Shown: positions 38,501 through 52,265 of the stretch, in pieces | Layout of the letters: each line of letters begins with the position of its first letter | Numbering within the stretch: the stretch's first letter is position 1 | Assembly: GCA_963070105.1 (NCBI GenBank) | Contig: OY718807.1 | Coordinates: 10,044,483 to 10,108,482 of the forward strand | Length of the DNA: 64,000 nt | Source: Litomosoides sigmodontis | Lineage: Eukaryota > Nematoda > Chromadorea > Rhabditida > Onchocercidae | Direction of reading: 5' to 3' | The notes under the pieces: generated by a model | Database searches by the model: none | What the model saw: the letters and a program-made list of their open reading frames with translations, nothing else | Told to the model about the DNA's origin: nothing | Program-made: the position numbers and the translations under genes

Positions 38501-41500
38501 GTCTACGTGGGGCATAATTATCCTGCTACCTGTAGGAGAGCCATACTTTTATTCCTATTTCATCTCCGCTCTCTCATAGAGACAGACACAAGATGGGTTT
38601 TTGTTTGAACGAGGAGAAGGTTTGAAATGAATTGTCGAACATTTTCAGAGCTGTGAGGATAGGGCTTCGAGGCAGACAGGCTGCATTTGGGTCAATAATA
38701 ATAACAATAGCAGCGAGGAAAAAAACGTATCCGTCTGAACGGACAGCAATGAACGGACACGCATGTGTGCGCGCGCACACGCGCACGACAGCTATTTCCC
38801 CCATTTGAAATAAGTGATCACTCACTGCGCTCCTCCTGGACAGTTTGTTGTCGTCTGGAAAAGCGACTCACTCACTCACAGAAACAACCATTTGCTTACT
38901 TCGTTACCTCAACACTCTGTGGGCGTTGGAGTGCAGAAGGCAGGCGATTGAAATAATAACAAAGCCTTCCTGACTCCTCGACGCTTCAGAAAGGGAAGTA
39001 GAAATTCTGCCATCTTCGGCGTAATTAATCCACTCCTGGCTGTCTCCACCGCAATCCATGATCGGTCGGGCCCACTGGGGAATTTCTCCTCTGTTAACTT
39101 TTTTTATTGTTATTCTATGCTTTCCTAACTTTCACACTCTTTGAAATCAGGCTTTCTGTGCAGCCCTATGATGGTCCTTTTGAAATTTCACGCATTGTTG
39201 CGGAGGGTTACTAATTGCACCAGCAAGCACTTCATTTCCCCTGATTAAGCAGTCAACCCTTTCTTTCTTCCTCTTAGAAACAGGTTGCAATGACCGGTCA
39301 CTTCATTGCGTCCTCCTAAATCAATCGCCGTTGCATAGTGATGACAATAGAGTCAGGCTATCGTCAGGAGCACCTGATAATTTCGAAAAAGCCATTTTCT
39401 CTACCTTACGCCACTTTGCTCAGCTGGCGCAGGCACAGCACACTTCCTTGGAAATGGAGAAATGCGTAGTAGTTCACGGTACGGCACATGTGTCGTTTGA
39501 AATATTCACTGATATCTCCTAGGAGTGTAATGAGAACCTTATCGCCAGTTGCTATGAACATACCGGAAATAGAATAGAGAAGGGAAAAACCGGAAAAAGG
39601 AACATACGGAAGTGCTATCAGTTTGCTTAACCTATATCCTTAAACAGTGATAAGAGTACAGTAATGACGAGATTAATCTTCTGACCGAATAGGAATAAAA
39701 GGCACTTCTAAATTTCACGGCTACAAAACACAAGCTTGCAAAGCTTACGAAGGATACTGTTTTTCACCCTCTCCGCGTTGTCTGTCTCCATTTTTACATA
39801 AGGATACTGTTCACGAGGTGCACCATCGTATGGTTTGGTTAGTAGCGATATTCCTTAGGAATGTCATCATCTAGCGTATTTTTATAGCCTTTAAAAATTT
39901 GCGGTACGTCTTCAGCGCAATTCATTCCGTCCAGCCGACAACTGGACGATGGAGTGGGAAGGAATGGACGTGTTTCATGCCAATTATGTCAGTAGCGTCG
40001 ACGGCGTGATATTTCTGTCAAAAGTTACTCGGTGATTGATGGCTTTCCTCCCCGAATTTCGTAGTAGTTTCGTCCTAATTTTATTGTTTGAAAGGAATTT
40101 TCCATTTTTATTCGTTTTGAGATGAAAGATGCATATTAAAACTTTCCTCACTACTTTATCCATCTCTCAGTATGAGCAGTTTGCGTTTCCCACATTATCT
40201 TCTGCAGGTACCACCACTGCTACAGTTATCATAACTTTGCTGACACTGACACTGTCGCCCAGAACGGCCTTTTTTGCAGGCACCCAACCCCCGGTAAACC
40301 TTTCAGTGCTCAACAGGGAGTCCTCGTCTCGCACTAGTGACCTTCGACTCGAACCCGTTCACCCACTCCTTGCAACACCGTATCTGACCTTAACTTCTCT
40401 CTTCTGCCTTCTCCTTCTTCCCTTCCCCCATCACGTCAACTCATTCTGAACAGAAGATGGAAGATATCCTTGTCATTGGATTGAAGTTGCACATTGCTTC
40501 AGGTTCAGGTAGCTAAATGCTAGACAGTAGTTCAAATGAAAGAAACACATGATGCATAATTGTTGAAAGAGGGAAGATTCGGAGTCGCCGTTCTTCTGAG
40601 TTCAAGTCTTCATCTTGCAGACCCAACTACGTAACAAATTTACTCTTTCAGACGCTTGCAAAAAAGATGAACGATTGTTTTCGCCAACCAAATAGAAGTG
40701 TTCGTTGAACGCCGGCTGTTGTTTAATTTTTAAATTATAGAGTTTGGCTTCCTCTTATTGACTTCATTTTCTCTATTGCCACGAACGTCTTTTCCATTGC
40801 GGAAGATTCCTTACAACTTGCAGGCTGAACCGTCAAGTGCGATAAGCGTGGAAAGGAAAAGGGTGGGTGATCCAATTGAAGTAACACCTAAAGCATTCGT
40901 TCCGTGCACCGATCGCTGCTCAAAGACAGCAGTCGCCGCTGCTACGCCTTTTGTCGCACTAGCAAACGAAGTTGTAACCGTAACCCGTCGAAAACCATCG
41001 TAACCATCGTACGAATCGATCAATACTTTTGAAACTGAATTTAACTCATAAGGCATCTCTTCCTTCATGTTTAATAATCCATTAGCAATTACGTAGAGTA
41101 GAGATTGTCCTCACGTCACGGATACTTTTGAGTTAGTTCAGGGATTGAGGGACAGTTCAATAAACAAATATGTCCATCGATAGATGCGATCACACAGTGA
41201 CAATTGACCAGGATGTGGTCAGTCAACCAACCAATTGTTGGTTGAATTAAATGAAATGGCAAGATGAGTGTGTGAGTGATCATTCGATACTGACCTTGGT
41301 CGAGAAAGTGGTCGCCGTTGCCAACAGCATGTGGTGAGAGGAAGGAAGGAGAAAGGGAGAGATGTAAAGCATATTAGATCGGGAAATTCGCATCCTCAAT
41401 GCGCTCGTGTATGAGACGGGGGAAGTAATTGGTGATTAGCACGACAAGCCATCGGTTTTTTTGCAATGAAATATGCTGCAGAAGCTGAACAAAAATGTCT

Positions 41501-42438
41501 TTTTGCTGGTGAGAAAGGATAATAAATCTTGTTGAGGAGAGCTGGTTATTCATCCCAGATGATGTCCGTGACATCACTTGCAACTTTCCGAAACCTTCGG
41601 TCGATAACGCTAAGCTCGAATTGAAATTTTTGTCGGCGCACTCTGTCACTTCCTCCCCTTTCGTTTTTCGCAAGCATGCGTACGTCGTCTCGCCCACCCT
41701 TCTTTCCCGCTCCCTCCTCCACTCGTTTCTACGCTTTGAATCAGTGGCCGAGGAGAGGGAAAGATTTATTGTCGTCTCTGCGGATGTTATTTGCTCTAAT
41801 GATAGAATGTGTGTCGCAGTAGAAGTGGCTTTGTGGCCGGTGGTCGACCAGTCCGATCTTCCGTCTTCGCATCCATCCCCTCTCTCATCCAATTAACCAT
41901 CTTCTTTCTGTTGAATGATTTATTGGTCACTCCAAGCAATCGAACCACTTCCAAGTAAAGTATCTTACAGCTGGAGACGATTACACGGTGGCAAAATGAG
42001 TGAAGCTGTTAAACTGGAGGCAACGAAGAGCAGAGAAAGATCAGCTGGGAACTTCCCCACTCATATTCCATGATGGCTGTGAAATGAATGAGATGAGATT
42101 TGTTGCTCGCATGAGAACTCGCAAGCAAGCACTTCTCCATACTGCGCGCTATCAGCAGCGTAATGCTTTGCAAGATAATTTCTGCGCACCATATTCACGC
42201 AGATAGCGCAAACTAAGCCTGAAATTACCTCCGCGCTCTCTCCTCACCAAACACTTCCGTGGTAGAGGAGGATTCCCACATCTCCTTCTCCTTCCCAACT
42301 CCATGCTTATCCATTCCCCCATCGCGTAATGAGGTAATGAGCTATGCGCGTAATGCTTACGGCACGCACAGTCTCGGACCAAGCAGATCCGTGAACGATG
42401 CAAACCTCCTCCTCCTTTCTCTGTTCCTTGCCAGATCA

Positions 42439-42461
42439 GCGGCAGCAGCAGCAGCAGCAGC
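42439..42461. repeat. (CAG)n trinucleotide repeat
   Basis: About seven copies of CAG (or AGC) in non-coding DNA. Confidence 0.85.
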
Positions 42462-45251
42462 TTATTCATTCATCCACACATTTACATCTAACCCACCTTA
42501 TCAGTGAACCTTATCAGCCACGTCGCGTATTTGCTAATATAAAGACGTAAGTTTTTTAACGCAACTTTCCCGCAGTGTTTCCACTGAGCACTTTTCTCCA
42601 TGCTGCCAGGAAAGAAAGCGAACAAAGAGGAATCGCTCCGCGGTGGTGCTTTCTTCGGCTGCAAACAAGCTGATCGCAGCCAAGGACGATGCCACTTACG
42701 CTTTCCGAAATTACAAGGGGAACAGTGGACTTCTTTGGCTTTAATTCCAGTAGCTCTTGCAAGCACAATGAGTGAACCATTTACGAGTTGCGTCACAGCG
42801 TTGCCATTTCTTCCCTTCTTTTGAACAGCAAAGTGGTTTGTTCTTTTTCACGTCCGCTGTACGAAGTTTTAGCAAAAGAGATATTTCTCTCAAATGAAAC
42901 GACACTGAGGTGGAACAGAACTGCTGCTCTATACTACCGAACTATAACATAAATTTCGTTATCAATTTTGGAAGAAAAAATGGGAAACAGAGAACCGGTT
43001 GATGTTAATAATAAGTGTAGTGTTTTTCGCTTTTCGATACACCGACATTACTTTATGACTAATTCATATCTGTTTTCCTCCTTGGGAACAGTAATACACT
43101 TCTATCACTTAATGGAAATATCGTATTAGTAATGACAAATTTCGCAATCGACGTTAATTTTCCCAGCGCAAAATGCAATTGAAATTTTATGGCAGTGGCT
43201 AACGCCTGAAATTATTCATATACCATGCAAGAATAAAAGGGAGAGTGTCCAGAGTAAATTCGAATTGAAAATTAAGTTAAAAAACAAATCTCCTTGCGAC
43301 GGAAATTATGAGCGCGCAAGATACGATCGATATATGAGTTCGTCATGTTGTAATAATTCTTGAAATGTAAACAGCCGAATTATGCAATCTAGCGTTGATG
43401 CTAAACTGGCGTTGATGCAGGCGATCGATTCTATCCTTATCCAATCGGTCCCGCAAAAACGCCGAAGATATTTATTTACTTTGCGATAACTTATCGACAT
43501 GCTTCGTACGGATGCAATTTTGATGGTTGCGTTAATTGAAATTTAAAAGGACACTGGAAATGAATTTCTTCGTCTTTCTTTCCTTACTACTGATTTTTCT
43601 CTTCATTTTTTCTTATGAAAAGTCTGAGAGAAAGAAATTATGTGGTCGGTGGTGGTTTTTATTTTTGAAATAATTTGCACCATCTCTTTAATGCTCCGAT
43701 TTCGTCTCGTGCACTTCGCGATTCCTTTTCGAAAAGAAAAACTGACGTAGAATTAGCTATCATTCTTCTTATTAATTTGTCGATTCGTCATTACAATGTT
43801 ATTTGGGTAAGATTCTTGCCAATTCCATTCCGCAGCACTTGTAATCAATCACTGAGCAAAAGTGATCAATTTGGCTCATTAAGAGATTAAAAGGTAATTC
43901 TGATTAGTACATACTAATGCTAAGGACAGAATGGCTCGTGACGGAAGTCATCAGCTATGGCACCACTTACCGGAAATTTCAAAGTCATTAGGGTGACAGA
44001 AGTAGCAATCAGTGACTCTACTGGATAGCTGCTTCCTCAGCTGCATCAAGTGCTGCTGCACGTGTTCAGCAGCAGTACAGTAGAAGTAAGCGTGGGTGGA
44101 CCAGGTTGAGTGATCCGTCTGTGTAACAAACTTCTTGAATCCATCACATCGATGTCTCTGCCACTCGTCGCATAAAGTGGCGCCTGGGAGAGCAAGAAGA
44201 AGTTCATTTACAAATCACATTTTCATTAGCCTTTTTTGTCACGAGATGACAAGCACACGGTCACGCAACAGAAGTTCCCGACAAGGACGTTCATTCATTT
44301 CTTCCTCTCCATGTAGAAGGGGAGCGTGGAAAGAGCCAAGACCATTCACAACATAGCGTGATGCCAATTTCAGTACACTTTGAGAAGGGAGAGGAGAACA
44401 GAGCTGAGGAAGGAAAATGACGACGGCATCACGCCCAAACTCCTTCAGCCGCCACCTGCCTCACTCTCTCGTCAGTGATATGCTGCAACTCGGACGGAGT
44501 TCATACTTCATGACACAGGTGACACCTGTCAATATCCGTCCATATATTTGTCAGTCTGACCACTGCACTACCTCACCTGAAGGCTTATTCGCCGGGACAT
44601 ATTTCAAGTGACAGTGCTAACGAGATAGAGGCACTGATGCGACTAACCGCCATCCATGCTAAAAATTATGGAAGTTTTTCAGCGAACTTCCTACTCGTAA
44701 ATTTAACAGTGGTTTTCTGGAGACATGTTCTAAACGGTGCTGTAACTGATTCCCCATGTATTTCCAGATTGGACGGTAACCAATGCCCACAATTTGGATT
44801 TTGTTTGTTTGTTTGTTTTCATTTATAATTTTGCCATAATTGTTCAGAGAGAGAATTTATGGAAGCTTCGGGAGTCTAAGATCAGTGCAAACATAAAATT
44901 CGTACTTTTGGAGTGAATTTGCAGTGTAGCACTACTGCTTCTGGCAGTGTGAGGTGTTAGAATCGCCGTCGGTTGTAACTTTTTCTTAAAAAAAAAAAAC
45001 TCAGAGAAGGCAGACCTTCTCCTCCCCCTCCCCTGGCCACTCCGTCTCTCTTCTCGTCGTAAGGAATTCATTCTTCTGTCTCTCGAAGAAGTGGCAATTC
45101 AAGGCTTTTCATTTTTCCTTCAAATTTTTCTCCTTTATTCACGTTGCGTGCGATTAAGGTGGAGGAGTCCTTCCTAATCTTTGCACTCACTCACTCACAC
45201 TCAATCATCAAACCCTCCAGCTAGCTGTTCATTGCTTCATTCTCACTCACT

Positions 45252-45270
45252 CCCCCCCCCCCCCCCCCCC
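45252..45270. repeat. Poly-C homopolymer
   Basis: A run of 19 C, rare in an AT-rich genome, followed by TCCCGGCGG. The exact length in any assembly should be treated with care. Confidence 0.8.
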
Positions 45271-46506
45271 TCCCGGCGGAGACCGAAGGAACTGGCCTGG
45301 CGAAGCGATCCTTTTCGGAAACAGTGCCATCACGCAGCAACACCACTTACTCCCTTCCTCGCCTCTCTCGCATTTCCTCTCTCCTCACCTCACACCACTT
45401 CTTTCTAATTTTTCCACTTTTACAATAGAAGTTGATCTTTGATCGCTCACGTACTAGTGACAATGGCACTGTTTGTAAATGACTGTCTGCCACCCACATA
45501 AATCCATAAATTCCGCATCATTAATTTTTCCATTACTTCCATCTGTCTCTCCGCTTCAAATCACGCTCATGCACAGCTAGCTCCGCTGTGAGCGCTGCTG
45601 ACTGCTACTGCACCAAAAATAGCTGAATGGCATGGCATCCTTCCGTATTATGCAAGCTACGGGACGGCACGCGTGCTTCTTATTCCTTTCCTCTATCCCT
45701 GGCAATCTCTATCGGTCCTCAAATTCAAGTCCTTCCTCATGATTGCGCCGATAATGGTAGCAGCAGTACTGCCGCTCAGCCAGTGGCAGTACCCTGAGGT
45801 CAAAGGCATCTCATTAGGTTGTTGTATTATTAATTCAGGCAATTTCTTCAGACGAATCCGCTCTTCACTTCATTCTTCAACAAGTAATTATGATGTATAG
45901 CTGATTTTTTGACAAATTTTCGATAAGTTTGATCAGTAAAGGCCGGCCACTTGGGGAATGGTACTGTTCAGCATTTATCACTTAGAGAAAATGTTTCACT
46001 AATGATCTTTGAGCATTAAACAGTAAATTGGAAAAGAAAACTTTCTGGTACATGATGTACTATCAAGGAAGCTTCGAACAGTTCTTCCTCTGTTGCGATC
46101 GCGTTCTTCTTTAGGATGAAAAAAAAGTCAATACTTTTGATAATCTTAAAGCTTTCCATCGATTTGGAAATGTCGAATTTGTTGTTGGCTCAAATTACGC
46201 GTAATAAACAGTGAAAATTGCAAAGATAACCGCAATGGAAAGACTGTTTTTTTTCACTTTTTTTTTGAAAATTATTGAATGAAAGGATTATATTCGATGT
46301 AGAAATTGGGCGATTACGACGAAGATGCACGTGTCACTTCTTTTTTTGTTTGAATGCGAAATGTATTGTAAGTAGAAGGATTTAAACCGTTGGATTAATG
46401 CTGGTAAAGTTTCCTTCCAACCCTTCTTTGAAAGAGTAAATCAAACATTGAGGAAGAGATGCTAAATTTAAAGCCAGTGAGTGGTAATTCTATGGCAAAT
46501 TTTTTT

Positions 46507-46556
46507 CCTCAGGAATCCTAATTACACCTTCGTTGGTCTAATTAGCATTCCTGAGG
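46507..46556. repeat. Near-perfect 21-bp inverted repeat (hairpin)
   Basis: Left arm 46507-46527 (CCTCAGGAATCCTAATTACAC) and right arm 46536-46556 pair at 19 of 21 positions across an 8-base loop. Both arms carry a TAATTA core. Possible readings are a short structured RNA, a paired homeodomain site or a small foldback element. No known microRNA seed was recognised. Confidence 0.6.
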
Positions 46557-47483
46557 ATAATGTCACACTGTTTGTCGCATTCAGTTCTAGTCAGTTTGCT
46601 ACTTGCAATATTTCAATGCTCATACTAGAATTCAAAAAATGACACTGAATTAAATATAAATTCACTGCTCCTTTTTCATCCTTCACCTCATCTCACAGGC
46701 TCATGCTGAGCTCAAGAATCAGCAGTTAAAGTATTGAAGAAAATTAAGGGACGTTTCGTAGCTATGTTGGGTGGGCCTTAACGAAGTGAACAACGTGCTA
46801 GCATTAATTCACTCATTTTAAGATGAGATGAGTGAAGTACGTAGGAAAGAAGCAAGAGCTTAGAAGTGAATCGCAAGGCACGCGGTCACTTCTGTTCCAA
46901 CCAATGCGTCGTATCTTTTCTCCCACTTCAGTAAGTTGCTAGCTTCATTGGTTTTGTGTGAGGAAGGACTGTTCGTTCGTACAGCAAATTCAGGATTTCA
47001 CGAGGAGGGCACTGTACTTGCTCGCACTTCCCTTCCAAAATTCTTCCACGAAAAGGGAACTGAAAGCATCTGATGCGATGTGCATGATGCAATCAAACAA
47101 GCATGTGTTCCTCTCAGCCGCCGCTTTGAATAGCGGTAGCGGTAGCGGTAGCTGCGACGATGGCTTATCACTGCTACCTTGATTGCATCATCGGAATACA
47201 GTGCGGTACTGTGTAATCTCTTACTACATTTATTAGCCACTAGGATACCTTAGTGCCATCTACGATCATAAACAATCATCGGATAGTACATTATTGTGAT
47301 TACCGTCATCATTATGAACACATAGCTGCTACCACTGCTGCTGCTACAGTTACCACGCATACAACCACATTAATTACCAAGAAATATAGTTACTGTTGCC
47401 GATATGGAAGGTTTAAGAGTCGATGTCAAATTTCAACAGTTGGATGGATTGCTTTTTGCTATTTACATCAAATGAAAGTGTGT

Positions 47484-47520
47484 GAGAGGAGAGGAGAGGA
47501 GAGGAAAGGAGGAGGAAGAG
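47484..47520. repeat. GAGGA-rich purine repeat
   Basis: Consecutive GAGGA and GGAGGA units on the plus strand in non-coding DNA. Confidence 0.7.
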
Positions 47521-49036
47521 AGGTCGTTAATAAATGTCTTCTCGTCAGCACTTCTCTTCAAATTTCATTCTTTTTACGAAGACCGAACTTCCTCATCGTC
47601 TGTCTGTTCCCTTCTTCACTTCTCGAACTACCGGATAGAAAGTGGGCGAGCGAAATGATTTGATGGCTCAGATTGATTACTTTTTTAGCAGCTTGTTGCG
47701 TAAGGCAACGTCGTTCCGCCAGCAAGGCAAACGAACCATCCGACAGGAAAAAGTCTGCCTTCTAATAAATTTATTACATATTATGGTGAAGCGGAAGCAT
47801 TCGGATATTGTCCGTTACAGAAATGGATGATTGATGGACGATATCGGACAGATGTAATCGGTTAACAAATTAAACCGATTGAATCAAAGAGAATTTCCCT
47901 GAACAGATACTAGTTACACTTTGAATTCGATGTTTGCCGGCGGCTAAGGAGAGAAGCAAGCAGCAGCAGCAAGTTGTTCAATTAGCCGTGGCTTACTTGA
48001 GTTGTGCGTGAATGATTGTGATGTCTTTTCCACAACCGTTTCTCAATAAATAAATAGATGTAGTAATGAAGTTGCGCGAATGCTTACTGCGCTACCTTAC
48101 CTGGCGGCGGCATGGTCACCACCTAAGAGACAACAATATGCCAATACCACTTGCGCCTCCTACAAAAATGTCTGCCTGTCTGTGCGATGACGTGCGTGTT
48201 GTGTGTGTGTGTGTCTGTCTGTCGGCGGAGAGACGTTTATTTGTGTGAAATAATGCGTTTGCGTTGTTCAGTGTCGCCGACGTCTAGTCTCATTCCCATT
48301 ACATTCTATAAATAGGAGCATTGTGACATAAACACAAACATCTCACTCATCTCATTTACATTCGCAGAAAGGGAGGGGAATGATTCGCATGAAGACGGTG
48401 GTCATCCTAGAGTGGAAATTACACGACGTCCGATGTGGTCGTCTCGTCGCCTTCGCCGTCGCCGTCGCCATCGCGATCGTCGTTGTCATCAGTGTCGTTG
48501 TGTTCTCGGATCTGGTCGAGGCGAATCGGATCAGAGGATGGGGTAAATGTTGCCGGCAAGAAGGGGGTGCGGTACTGGGTGGGATCTGCTTACCGGCATT
48601 GTCCCCCTCCCGGCCCCCTTCCCCCCCGCAGCAAGCAGTACGTTTCAGTCGAAATTCTAGGTGATTCTGCACGCGTTACCTCCTTTTCTTTTCTTGTGAG
48701 TAAGCAATGTCAGTAGGTGGTCAGTTGGAAGAGCTTGAAGGCTGACGGCGTCATATCGCTGCTACGATCGATTGAACATACGCGTATTACTAACTGGATT
48801 TGTCATGCAGGAAACGATGGAATGGCGCTTGTGAATTAGGGACCGATAGTCTTTCCATCGGAGGTAGGATGGATGAATGAGAGCAGTTGTTGGGGTGACG
48901 TAAGTGATGCTCGAGGTCATTGGGGTTCAGGTTTGATGTAACCTCCGAAAGCACCATAAGTGCTAACAGCTGCTAGTGATGATGGGAGATTTTAATTTGC
49001 TGGAAAAAGGTTACTTAGTTGCCAAATGTCTCCCTT

Positions 49037-49058
49037 CCTCTCTCTCTCTCTCTCTCTC
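49037..49058. repeat. (TC)n microsatellite
   Basis: About ten uninterrupted TC units. Confidence 0.85.
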
Positions 49059-49712
49059 CTTCTCTGTTAAGAATGGGATGATTTTTGGTGCACTTGTTAA
49101 GTCTTTTTAGGAGAAGTAAAGAGAGAGAGGAAGTGATGTCGTGAATGTTGGAGAAACTTTATTTGGACACTCGTTCATTTATGTAGCCGAAGATTAGTGT
49201 GAATAATTAGTTTATTTGTTTACAGTGGTGGATAAACACTAACTATCTGTGTCAGTTTAGAATATAGGCAGTACTGGAATACTTGTTGGGAGTTGAAGTT
49301 AACCGTTGTCGATTCCGTGGTTGTTAATTGTTCGCTCGTGCTAAACTTTGCACCTTCCTGATTAACTGATTGACTCCGTCGACTCTGACCCCAGGTCAAA
49401 GGATCCGCATATACATAGACGTGCAAGTGTAGGAATTGACCCACAATCTCAGAAGTTGGTTGCAAGTAAATAAGAGGTGAGCAAGACTTCACAATCAGTG
49501 AGGTTGAGGTTAAGGCGGCATCTTTAAACGGAAGCAAAATGTGAATGGTTATGAGTACAGCTACTTTAGCGGTGATCAAGTGAGGAAGAGGTTAATTGCT
49601 ATTGCATAAGGTGGGTATTGAACGTAGCAAAGAACTAGCAGTTGTAAACCTTTCCATTCCTCTTGCTGATGAAGTAACGAACGATTTACAGATTTCTCTA
49701 ATTTGTTGTGCT

Positions 49713-49757
49713 GACCGACCGACCGATCGACCGACCGACCGACCGACCGACCGACCG
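49713..49757. repeat. (GACC)n tetranucleotide repeat
   Basis: Eleven GACC units with one GATC variant. It is a simple microsatellite; its translated frames (Asp-Arg-Pro-Thr or Gly-Arg-Ser-Val) are by-products. Confidence 0.9.
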
Positions 49758-49782
49758 TATTTCCAGTTTTCAACGAGCAATG

Positions 49783-49810
49783 GCAGCAGCAGCAGCAGCA
49801 GCAGCAGCAG
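49783..49810. repeat. (CAG)n trinucleotide repeat
   Basis: Nine CAG units, 26 bases after the GACC repeat. Confidence 0.9.
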
Positions 49811-52235
49811 TTCTATCGATTCACAATGGCATTTTGTAAGGAAGGAAGGAGTAGCAGCAGCGTTCATTTTAAGCGTTTTGCTTCCATCCAGACTAAACAA
49901 ACTTTCGGACGAGTCGTCGTCTAGCATTAGACTTGTGAATGTTGCGGGCTTGCCTGATTCATTCATGTCCCCCCTCCCTCGCTCCTACCCATTCAAATGG
50001 CTGATTACCCTTTGTGCTCCCTTAACTTCTCCACTCAAAATGTGAGATAACGGGGAGTGGAAAGCAGAGGAAGGAAACGTTTCGCTCCTTTTCATGTCAG
50101 CGTGAAGGAGAGAAATGCCCTGCGAGTGCGAGTGACAAACCAACCACTTCCCACCGTATGTAATTCTCCTCCTCATTCATTCCAAATTATTCCCTCGCAG
50201 GTGGACTCACTCGTCCACTGACTCACGCGGAATTGTCTTTTCTTTTCAGGTCACCCTCAACAGCTCCCATCTCATTTCTTCTCTCTCGTGGAAGAGCAGA
50301 TGCACGTGGAACTGCTCCTTCAGGCGCAGCTTCCTCGCAGCGTCCGAAAGTGATGTGGTGAAGTAAACACAAAACAACACAACAATAACAAGACATTTAA
50401 GCTGTGCACTTGTACGTGCAAGCTGCCGCCGACTACTTGCAGCCTTTCTCAAATGTGTCATTTTCATCTTAGATCATTTCTCTGTCGGCGGTGTTTGTAC
50501 AAGAAGAAATTGCTCTTGTAATTACGATGTGTGGCGGGGGGAAAGGGAAGGGAAGGCGATACTGTGAAGAAGCGTCGGACAGGTTGTATCTGTCCTTTCT
50601 CTTCATTTATCCTCATCAGATGTAGCAAGTGGAGAAGGCAGGGTGGTGGCGTAGCAGCTTCACTCCGATTTAAATTTCACCATACTCTTCAGCTTCTTCT
50701 CCTACTCTAACCTACTTTTGTAATAAGGGGAAGAATATTAGAAGGAATTTTGTTTGCACGCAGAGTGAGGAGGCCTTTCGATCTTTGCTTCTTCCTAGAT
50801 ATTAATCTTGTCATCTGTAAGACCTGATTCTTCGTCCTGTTCCAATCCGATTAACACTCAAAACTTCACGACGACGGTGCTCTTACTTTTTTCATTGTTG
50901 CTGCTGTTGAACGCTTTCTGCAAATTCCTTTTCTTGTCCGAATGAATTAATTTTGCATCTTCCGCGACCTCTCCAACTAAATGTATCGATAAACGCATGT
51001 TTCGAGGTGTGGGAGGCAGGGTGTTATCATAATGTCATGTCGTTCTTCTTCATTACACTTGTGCTTCATCGCTATGGCTTAAAATGACCAGTGTTGACAA
51101 GAAACAGACGGATAAGTGAGAAGTAGCCTCTTGCAGTCAGTGCACTAGCTTACTTATCAGAATACCAAATTAGCGACTAGAGCGACAATTTTGCAGTGCC
51201 CGTAAGTTCTCTTCTCCTGCTGCCAACAACAGCCACTATTGCTACTAACTACGTGAGCATTTTAAGGATTTTTTTGACTGCTGAAATTCTGTGAGGTGTG
51301 GTTACGTGTGCTCTACTAGCATTAGTACTGATAGTCGTTGTGGGAGGAAGTGCAAAAGGAGTATGCATTGCTATGTAAATATATATGATCAAAGTTGAAG
51401 AGCGTTCCAGTGCAATTGCTTGTGAAGGCTTATCTGAAATGTTTGCACGGCTCCCTTTCATCTACTTATTTATGAATAGTGTGTTGCATTTCATTCACCT
51501 TCTTCTTCCTGCATTTACATATTGGCTTCTCTATCTGTCGTTATTTATTCCTTTCCCGTATTGTCACATAGAGTCACTTTATGTCAATGTTATCAAATTA
51601 CTGTCAAGTATCTCGTGTTGTAAGACCATATCCTCCCTATGACGAAGTCATCGAACCGAATTTCACGTTGGGCGACGTTGCCAGTTGCTAACCGAAACGT
51701 TTTTCTTCTTTCAGTGCCAAATATCCGGGGACGCACGCATAAAAAGGGAAATTACTGAGACAATTGTGCGTGCAATTAATTCGATCAGAACGGTATTTTT
51801 CAACAGTCGGCAATATTTATTGTTACAGGCTGCTGTTGGTGTTGCATTTATGTTGTTGCTGTTACGTCGATAAGCTGTCGCTTTGAGAAACTGCCGAGGA
51901 AAACGATCATCGAAAGGAAGAAATATGAAACTAATTTCATGAAACCGATTTTTTTCCAATAGAATTGCAGCCACAGCAGTAACGACGGCGGCGACGTTGC
52001 CGACCCACACTAGCAATACGAATTGGTGTAGTAAGTTCTGGAAAAGTCAGAGCAATAAATTCTGTAATCGAACACGAGTACAGACGCCAGTAGAAATAGC
52101 AGTAGCAGCAGCGACGGCAATATCATTCATCACCTCCACCAACAGTAACAACAACAACAATTGGCACAACGATCGCTTTCTATTTGCACTGTCCAGTTGT
52201 GGCTCCAGTTGTGGCGAGTATATGAAATTAGTTGA

Positions 52236-52265
52236 ATTTCTCATTCAACAACAACAACAACAACA
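52236..52265. repeat. (CAA)n trinucleotide repeat
   Basis: About eight CAA units; a shorter (AAC)n run lies at about 52143-52160. They give glutamine or asparagine runs on paper, but no supporting exon structure is visible. Confidence 0.75.

Noticed and set aside
41374..41892. Longest uninterrupted frame of the window (172 codons, minus strand)
   Set aside because: Low-complexity, no motif, no splice partners, and a long frame is also open on the other strand; moderately GC-rich repeat-laden DNA gives such frames by chance.
49592..50045. Frames with Asp-Arg-Pro-Thr or Gly-Arg-Ser-Val repeats
   Set aside because: They are translations of the GACC and CAG microsatellites, not a repeat protein.
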